A DNA stretch of 64,000 bases, taken from the NCBI RefSeq assembly GCF_030012605.2, contig NZ_CP114055.2. One strand, 5' to 3'. Within the stretch, counting starts at the first letter, position 1, and each line of letters opens with the position of its first letter. Source of the stretch: Bergeyella_A cardium (GTDB lineage: Bacteria > Bacteroidota > Bacteroidia > Flavobacteriales > Weeksellaceae). This document shows, piece after piece, positions 58,943 to 64,000 of this stretch. Below the pieces are notes generated by a model. That model saw only the letters and a list, made by a program, of their open reading frames with translations. It was not told the origin of the DNA and did no database searches. Position numbers and translations under genes: made by a program.

Positions 58943-60238
58943 TTAAAAGGGAAAATGATACTCAATATTAGCTTTTAAAAGCCTAAAAAAGTGCTTATTA
59001 TTAGAAAAAGAGTAGTCTATTTTAAGTCTAGGGTCATTATTGATGATCGTTTGGAGAATGGCAAGCCCCAGACCTGTAGAGAGGCTGTCGTTTGACTGTT
59101 TATAGAACCTATTAAAGATTTTATCTCCGTCCAAAGCGGTTCCTGTAGCGGTATTTGAGAAAACAATCTCATTAGGAGAGATTTCAATGCAGATTTCTCC
59201 ATTTGGAGGGCTGTATTTCACGGCATTTTGGAAGAGATTCGTCAAAATAATGTGGAAAAGATTACGATTAAACTCTACTTGAAAGACTCCTTTTTCCTTA
59301 ATATCGAGCTGAATTTCTTTATATTGGACTAAGGATTCGGCATTTTCTGCCATTTCATCAATTATTTCATTAGCGTTGATGCTTTCCTCTTCTTGAAACT
59401 GGTTATTTTCAATCTTGGAGAGGGTAAGGAGCGATGAGATGAGGTCAGACATCCGTTTAGCCGTGCTTTTTATCTGGATGAGTTGCTGAATTTCCTCTTC
59501 CTTACTGCCTTGTTCTATAAGGAGGTCTATTTTATTTTGAATGATACTGATCGGGGTTTTTAGCTCGTGGGAAGCATTTTCTATGAATGCCTTTTGTTGC
59601 ATAAACACCTCTTGATTATCGTTAAGCATTGTCAAAATTCCCTTAGATAAGTCCTTAAATTCGGAGATGGAGGTCTCAGGTTCTACAAAGGTATTTTTAC
59701 TTCCGAATCGGTAGGCGGAAAGCTGGGAAATAATCTCCCTAAAAGGCTTAAAAGCTCGGTTCAGAACGATTCTATTGACCCAATAAACGCATATCACCAG
59801 CACAGCATAGAGTACAGCGAGGGCTACAGCGAGGTTGATGAGCAAATCATCCTCTTCTACAGTAGAAGTACGGATCTCCAGTTGGTAAGAGCGCCCTTCT
59901 TTGTCCAAAAAATGGGTCGTTAGCACTCGGTAAGGCTCCATTTCTTGGTCATAAGGCATATAAAACATCTCATTGCGGAGTCTATTCCATTGGCTAAACT
60001 CCTCGTCTGGCACTGGAGTTATCTTAAACTGTCCAATGCCGTATTCATCTGTTTTTAAGATCTCTGGGTTGTCGTAAGCCTCGCGAATGATAGCGATTTT
60101 CCTGTCCTTCAAGCCGTCATCTACATTATCATAGACCTCATCGAGGATAAAGGCATAGAAAAGTGCCGCCCACAAGGCGATAAGCAGGAAAATGAAGAGC
60201 GAAAGATGCTTCTGGGTGTAGTTTTTTAGGGAAATCAT
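58943..60238 (-). CDS. Sensor histidine kinase of a two-component system
   Basis: A 431-residue membrane kinase. Two helices (residues about 12-32 and 132-152) enclose a roughly 100-residue periplasmic sensor region. A HAMP-like linker follows, then HisKA with the phospho-acceptor His in ENASHELKTPISI (about residue 222). The N-box NLFQNAVKYSPPNG (about 340) and G-boxes with STGLGLAILQ complete the ATP-binding domain. It starts exactly at the end of the response-regulator gene. The ligand is unknown; proximity to the copper pump suggests a metal sensor of CusS type. Confidence 0.9.
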   Translation of the reverse strand: MISLKNYTQKHLSLFIFLLIALWAALFYAFILDEVYDNVDDGLKDRKIAIIREAYDNPEILKTDEYGIGQFKITPVPDEEFSQWNRLRNEMFYMPYDQEMEPYRVLTTHFLDKEGRSYQLEIRTSTVEEDDLLINLAVALAVLYAVLVICVYWVNRIVLNRAFKPFREIISQLSAYRFGSKNTFVEPETSISEFKDLSKGILTMLNDNQEVFMQQKAFIENASHELKTPISIIQNKIDLLIEQGSKEEEIQQLIQIKSTAKRMSDLISSLLTLSKIENNQFQEEESINANEIIDEMAENAESLVQYKEIQLDIKEKGVFQVEFNRNLFHIILTNLFQNAVKYSPPNGEICIEISPNEIVFSNTATGTALDGDKIFNRFYKQSNDSLSTGLGLAILQTIINNDPRLKIDYSFSNNKHFFRLLKANIEYHFPF

Positions 60239-60910
60239 CTACTCAAATTTATATCCTATGCCATAGACGGCAATAATGTCTGCTTCGGAGCGGTGTGTTT
60301 TCAGTTTTTTGCGGAGGTTTTTTACTTGAGAATAGATAAAATCCAGACTTTCGGACTGGTCAATATAATCTCCCCAGACCATTTCTGCCAAAGAAGTCTT
60401 CTCAAAGGTTTTTGAGGGGCGACTGATGAATCGGTAAAGCATATCAAACTCTTTTCTATTGAGCTGGAGGGGTTCATCACCCACCGTAACCTGCCTATCC
60501 TCATAGTTAAGCCTTATATTCTTATAGCTAATCCAAGAATTCCCGTGCTGTAGCTTTCTTCGGGTAACCGATTTTATCCGAGCGAAAAGCTCGGCGAGAT
60601 GGAAGGGTTTCGCGAGGTAATCATCGGCTCCGAGCTCCAAACCACTGACTTTGTCGTCGATAGAATCCTTTGCAGAGAGGATAATAACGGGTGTTGTCTT
60701 CTTATTTTCCTTTAATGAGCGGAGGATATCGAGACCGTTGCCGTCTGGGAGGGTAATGTCTAGCAAAATACAGTCATACTCATAGTCTATAACCTTATAC
60801 AGTCCTTCTTTTGCGTTTTTTGCTCCCTCTACACGGAGGTTTTCCTTTTCTAAAAATGTCGTTATCGTTTCTCGAAGCCCTTGTTCGTCTTCTACTATTA
60901 AAATTTTCAT
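60239..60910 (-). CDS. OmpR/PhoB-type response regulator
   Basis: A 223-residue regulator. The receiver domain has the acidic pair EDE (residues 7-9), phospho-acceptor Asp in CILLDITLPDGNG (residue about 51) and Lys in LAKPFH. The DNA-binding winged helix (about 128-223) has VGDEPLQLNRKEFDMLYRF in two pieces and GIGYKFE at the end. It heads an operon with the histidine kinase gene (0 bp gap). A TATATTTG box lies upstream. Confidence 0.92.
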   Translation of the reverse strand: MKILIVEDEQGLRETITTFLEKENLRVEGAKNAKEGLYKVIDYEYDCILLDITLPDGNGLDILRSLKENKKTTPVIILSAKDSIDDKVSGLELGADDYLAKPFHLAELFARIKSVTRRKLQHGNSWISYKNIRLNYEDRQVTVGDEPLQLNRKEFDMLYRFISRPSKTFEKTSLAEMVWGDYIDQSESLDFIYSQVKNLRKKLKTHRSEADIIAVYGIGYKFE

Positions 60911-60944
60911 TTATTTACGCTTTATTTTTAGGATTTATCTCGGC

Positions 60945-60952
60945 AAATATAG
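60945..60952 (-). promoter_or_regulatory. -7 promoter box of the two-component operon
   Basis: The minus strand reads TATATTTG, 34 bp before the response-regulator ATG. Confidence 0.5.
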
Positions 60953-61062
60953 AAATTATGCATAGGAAAGAGGGAAAATATGAAACTTGTTGTAATTTTT
61001 CTCAATCTAATTTTATATTGAACAAGACGAAATTTATTATAAAAGACCTAATATTTCATATA

Positions 61063-61100
61063 CAAAAGAGGGAATAGAATAGTATCTACTCCCTCTTTTG
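61063..61100 (-). terminator. Terminator after the DUF4465 gene
   Basis: CAAAAGAGGGA (61063-61073) pairs perfectly with TCCCTCTTTTG (61090-61100). The plus strand side continues in a T-run; the minus strand ends in TTTTG. Confidence 0.65.
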
Positions 61101-61117
61101 TTTTTTGTGTGTTTGAG

Positions 61118-61969
61118 TTACTCTTTTACAGAAAGTTTATCCATAGAGAAATAAAGAGCGGTATTGGCACCATATTGTCCTACATCGGTAGTCTCTAAGA
61201 AGAAGAGAAGATACTTCACCTGTCCGAGAGGAGATAAATCTACCTTTTTCCAAGTGGTGTCTATACTATTTACTTTATTTCTAAAATCTACAAAATAGTG
61301 AATAATCGGTTCTGCATTGTTTGTGAGTTTTTTATCTTTATCTAAACCATAGATATGAATTGCAAAATAGTCACCTTTTTCAAATTTTCTTGCAAAGGAA
61401 TCACCATTTAAGATACCGTAATATGACCAAGGGCTTATTGCAAGACTTACAGACTTTGCTGTATAGGTTTTGGAATTATCGGCAATCTCTACACTGCTGG
61501 AAAATTTGCTTAAATCTATTACTTCTCCTGCTTTTAATACACCTTGTGCAGGCTTATGATCAGCATAGGAGATAAGAAAAGGAGTACCTTCACCATTTAC
61601 CCCTCCTTTGGGCATTGTACCCCATTGGTTTTTTACCCAACCACCTTGGGAGTTGAGATGATTTGTATTATCATTACTGTTAGAAACTGTGAAGCCACTC
61701 CAGTAGTTCCAGCTTTGAACAGCGGTATGGTTGAACTTGAAAATACCGATTTCTAAAGCTTTGTCTTCGGTATAGGTGTCTTTCCATATTTTTCCACCTG
61801 TAACTGCAGTACCATCGGAGAGGTCAAATTTGGAAAGGTCTAAGGTCGTAATGCCCTGCTCTACGAGTTGGATAGGCTCATTGTCCATTTGGCAGGATGT
61901 AAGTGCCACAGTACTGATTGTCAGTAAAAAGATCCTAATGTAAAGGTTCTTGAAAATTCTTGTAGTCAT
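61118..61969 (-). CDS. DUF4465 surface lipoprotein
   Basis: A 283-residue lipoprotein with lipobox LTSC (Cys26). Its body is a jelly-roll-like DUF4465 domain: WNYWSGFTVSNSNDNTNHL (the key family segment), FLISYADHKPAQGV and YFVDFRNKVNSIDTTWKKVDLSPLG in parts, ending with the ALYFSMDKLSV strand. Such lipoproteins are often encoded beside TonB-dependent receptors. Here they are next to a PKD-like lipoprotein and a BtuG-like propeller, so B12 capture or delivery at the cell surface is likely. Confidence 0.82.
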   Translation of the reverse strand: MTTRIFKNLYIRIFLLTISTVALTSCQMDNEPIQLVEQGITTLDLSKFDLSDGTAVTGGKIWKDTYTEDKALEIGIFKFNHTAVQSWNYWSGFTVSNSNDNTNHLNSQGGWVKNQWGTMPKGGVNGEGTPFLISYADHKPAQGVLKAGEVIDLSKFSSSVEIADNSKTYTAKSVSLAISPWSYYGILNGDSFARKFEKGDYFAIHIYGLDKDKKLTNNAEPIIHYFVDFRNKVNSIDTTWKKVDLSPLGQVKYLLFFLETTDVGQYGANTALYFSMDKLSVKE

Positions 61970-61984
61970 CTGTATATAATAAGT

Positions 61985-63133
61985 TTATTTGTTATTTTTG
62001 GTTGAGTTTTTTATCCAAAGGTCATAAGCACCTCTGATTTCGGTTGATATCTCACCCAGCCAGCCAGCCTCCTGGTTAATAGCGGTATAGACTTTTATAA
62101 AATCAATCCCGATGAGATGTACAGGTTTTCCATTTTTATCTACTGCCCAAGATATGTCTATATTAGAGGCCTCAGATTCGTTGGGAGCGTTATCAGCATA
62201 GCCAAAATCATAAGCCTTGCCTGTCCAATGGGCATTCGCTCCGCCATTTTGGGTGTAATTATCCTTTAGCTTTGTTCCAGAGAATGATAGTGTGGACTGA
62301 TGGAGCCAAAGAGGGTAATAGCTCTGAGAATGAAATCTGTTTTTTGATTTAAAACCTGAATTTCCTTGATTATCTTCCCATTTTATATAGTTTTTTTCTT
62401 CACCAGAAGGTTCATTTTCAGGTTTAAAATAGGTGATTTGGTAATTCTTCACCGTCTCCGAAGAAGAGTGTTCACTCCCTGCAATTTCGTACCATTCATT
62501 ATCATCTGGCTTTCCGTTTTTATTTCTGTCATAGGCTACCATTATGATTCCAGGTTCACTACTGCCCGCAAAGGCATTGCCTAAAACTTTAAAATCTCTC
62601 CCCGTAAGGTTAGGAATGGTGTGGTCAAACGAAAAGATAACAAAACCACCATATCCCCCAAGACTAATAAGGTCTTTTGTATCACCCACAAGAGCTTTTT
62701 TTGCCTTAGCGAGGAGATGTTGTTCGGTATTTTGGTCTTCGTAGGCTGGGAGTTTGTTGATGAACTGCCCCACAGCAGGGCGATACTCTAATACATCGGC
62801 AATATACTCGCTAAATTTCTTGTCTTCCTCGGTTACATTAATGGTTGAAGTATAGGTAAGTGATTTGCCATTATAAGAAACCTCAAGGTTAAGGGTATGA
62901 GGAGCTATTTCTGTGGAAATAAATTCAAAGACAGGAGCTTTAGAGTATTCTTTACCATCTACTTTCCAAATGAAAGATGCAGAAAGCGGGATGTTGGGCT
63001 TTATCTCCAGGACTTTAAACCTGTTGACCGTATAGGAGGGTTCTAAAATTCCAATAGGGATATCGGGTTGCAGAAAGTCATCCGCAGTACATGCTCCAAG
63101 AGCCAATAAAAAGATTAAGTGTTTCGGTTTCAT
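61985..63133 (-). CDS. PKD-like domain surface lipoprotein of the B12-type locus
   Basis: A 382-residue lipoprotein with a lipobox LGAC (Cys14) very near the start. Residues about 45-110 look like a PKD-type beta domain (FIWKVDGKEYSKAPVFEF). The rest is a larger domain with SLGGYGGFVIFSFDHTIPN, NAFAGSSEPGIIMVAYDRN, and HLIGIDFIKVYTAINQEAG. This is a Bacteroidota cell-surface protein family found next to YncE/DUF5074 propellers. Its exact function is unknown. It lies 15 bp upstream of the DUF4465 gene and has its own -7 box. Confidence 0.78.
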   Translation of the reverse strand: MKPKHLIFLLALGACTADDFLQPDIPIGILEPSYTVNRFKVLEIKPNIPLSASFIWKVDGKEYSKAPVFEFISTEIAPHTLNLEVSYNGKSLTYTSTINVTEEDKKFSEYIADVLEYRPAVGQFINKLPAYEDQNTEQHLLAKAKKALVGDTKDLISLGGYGGFVIFSFDHTIPNLTGRDFKVLGNAFAGSSEPGIIMVAYDRNKNGKPDDNEWYEIAGSEHSSSETVKNYQITYFKPENEPSGEEKNYIKWEDNQGNSGFKSKNRFHSQSYYPLWLHQSTLSFSGTKLKDNYTQNGGANAHWTGKAYDFGYADNAPNESEASNIDISWAVDKNGKPVHLIGIDFIKVYTAINQEAGWLGEISTEIRGAYDLWIKNSTKNNK

Positions 63134-63140
63134 TGTCCCA

Positions 63141-63148
63141 CAAAGGTA
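63141..63148 (-). promoter_or_regulatory. -7 promoter box of the PKD-like lipoprotein gene
   Basis: The minus strand reads TACCTTTG, with its last base 8 bases from the ATG; a very short leader is predicted. Confidence 0.5.
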
Positions 63149-63257
63149 GAAAAATAATAAAAAATACCTTATTAGTCTATTTAGAATAGATTTTTGAGGA
63201 AATTGAAAATGTTAATAATAGAGATTAAATCATTGAAAATTAATATAAAAGTATTGA

Positions 63258-64000
63258 TTAATCTTTATAAACAAATGCAAAATGAGCAGGAATATTGCCT
63301 GCTGATTGCTCCCATTTGAAGTTACCATTTTTGTCAAAGGCATAGATATAACCAATAGAGGTATAGTCCCTCGCATCGGTGATATAAATATCTCCACTTA
63401 TTGGATTTACAGCGATACCGTATGGGTTCTGAATCTTTTTTTGATATTCGGTAGGGATTAAATCCGTACTGAGAATGGTCTCTGATTCTACATCTATCAC
63501 TCCAAATGACTTCTTAGTTGTGTGAGTATTATAGTTAAAGTCATTAGCATAATAGTAGAGTTTGTCATTAACTATTGTCATATTGCTCACAGGAATATCA
63601 AAGGATTTTTTGACTTCACCTGTGCTGGCATCTACTACAAAGAGGTTGGATTTGTGGTTATAATAGTCTCCCCGTGAACTGATATACAAATCTCCAAATC
63701 TGTCTTTTTTAATTCTATGGAGATTAATATCTATATCTATCTTCTTCTCTTCAGTAAAGGTTTTAAGGTCGATAATAGAAAGAGTTTTATCATAATTTGG
63801 GAAACGGTAGCCACCTGAATTAACAACGAAGAGCTTGCTATTTTCTCCCACGACGAGTTCTTCAGGTTGGTAGCCTACAATTACTTCTCTCTGGATACTA
63901 AGACTGGCAGTGTCTATCTCCACCACCTTTCCAAGTGGAGCTTTTGGGTCTGGAGAGATCTTTCCATTATAACTGCTGGCGTAGGCTTTGCCACTACTAA
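63258..64000 (-). CDS. BtuG-like YncE/DUF5074 beta-propeller lipoprotein (5' end outside window)
   Basis: The frame is open to the right edge (GKAYASSYNGKI is readable beyond the internal GTG at 63926), so the N-terminus and lipobox lie outside. The visible 247 residues are propeller blades (IDTASLSIQREVIVG, SIIDLKTFTEEKKI, NLFVVDASTGEV). The C-terminal NPYGIAVNPISGDIYITDA and GNIPAHFAF match BtuG, the surface B12-binding propeller of Bacteroides. Gene neighbours fit a cobalamin-uptake locus. The receptor BtuB and any cobalamin riboswitch would be further upstream, outside the window. Confidence 0.82.
   Translation of the reverse strand, partial: SSGKAYASSYNGKISPDPKAPLGKVVEIDTASLSIQREVIVGYQPEELVVGENSKLFVVNSGGYRFPNYDKTLSIIDLKTFTEEKKIDIDINLHRIKKDRFGDLYISSRGDYYNHKSNLFVVDASTGEVKKSFDIPVSNMTIVNDKLYYYANDFNYNTHTTKKSFGVIDVESETILSTDLIPTEYQKKIQNPYGIAVNPISGDIYITDARDYTSIGYIYAFDKNGNFKWEQSAGNIPAHFAFVYKD

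Noticed and set aside
1..64000. tRNA, rRNA, complete insertion sequences, prophage or integrase genes
   Set aside because: Looked for on both strands by eye; none of the expected conserved sequences or transposase/integrase motifs was found. A covariance search could still reveal a small RNA.

Overview
The window is chromosomal DNA of a low-GC Bacteroidota bacterium, most likely a flavobacterium of the Chryseobacterium/Riemerella/Weeksellaceae type. The support is: promoter boxes of the Bacteroidota form TAnnTTTG in front of many genes, almost no Shine-Dalgarno sequences, GldD and PorX (gliding / type IX secretion), DUF5606, the flavobacterial forms of DnaJ and proline dehydrogenase, and a BtuG-like B12-uptake locus. 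No rRNA, tRNA, CRISPR array, phage or complete insertion sequence was seen. All assignments come from reading motifs by eye; no database search was run.

Layout. 1-8.7 kb: housekeeping genes (ychF end, ilvE, mnmD, SurA-like foldase, PfkB kinase, gldD, lptB, a glycosyltransferase, Smr protein, YfcE-like phosphoesterase). 8.7-12.4 kb: an accessory island of four minus-strand genes (Cys-rich peptide, TerB-like protein, coiled-coil/four-helix membrane protein, VWA-like lipoprotein), with repeat-rich DNA, hairpins and poly-G tracts on both sides. 12.4-18.2 kb: acyl-CoA synthetase, FabH, subtilase, and a MarR-SanA pair. 18.2-20.8 kb: a repeat-rich pocket with two perfect 21-22 bp hairpins, a YadA-head-like surface protein and a DUF4469-type gene broken by a dispersed repeat. 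20.8-32 kb: core genes (proline dehydrogenase, DEAD-box helicase, ruvX, def, DUF5606, recF, ogt, tatA, PAP2, phosphoesterase, recX, dnaJ, grpE).

32.2-49.3 kb is a surface-polysaccharide locus. It encodes a PglF/WbpM-type dehydratase, Wza- and Wzc-like export proteins, TviC/WbpP- and TviB-like enzymes for UDP-GalNAcA, an Amj-like flippase candidate, a Wzy-like polymerase, one GT2 glycosyltransferase, a PglC-like initiating transferase, a PglD-like acyltransferase and a PglE-like aminotransferase. Inside it sits an acyl-building cassette: two acyl carrier proteins, a KAS III, a VOC protein, an FkbH-type enzyme and an SDR reductase. I infer that the cell makes a short repeat containing GalNAcA and a 4-amino-4,6-dideoxy sugar whose amine carries an unusual ACP-built acyl group.

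49.3-64 kb: a DUF3078 outer-membrane protein, exonuclease III, PorX, a DUF808 membrane protein, rlmN, a secreted nuclease, a copper-type P-ATPase next to a two-component system, and a surface lipoprotein set (DUF4465, PKD-like, BtuG-like) that resembles B12-capture accessory genes and runs off the right edge.

The most unusual material is the 9.1-11.9 kb island, the FkbH/KAS III/ACP cassette in the capsule locus, and a family of dispersed GC-rich repeats that has invaded the DUF4469-type gene and supplies the last codons and stop of rlmN.
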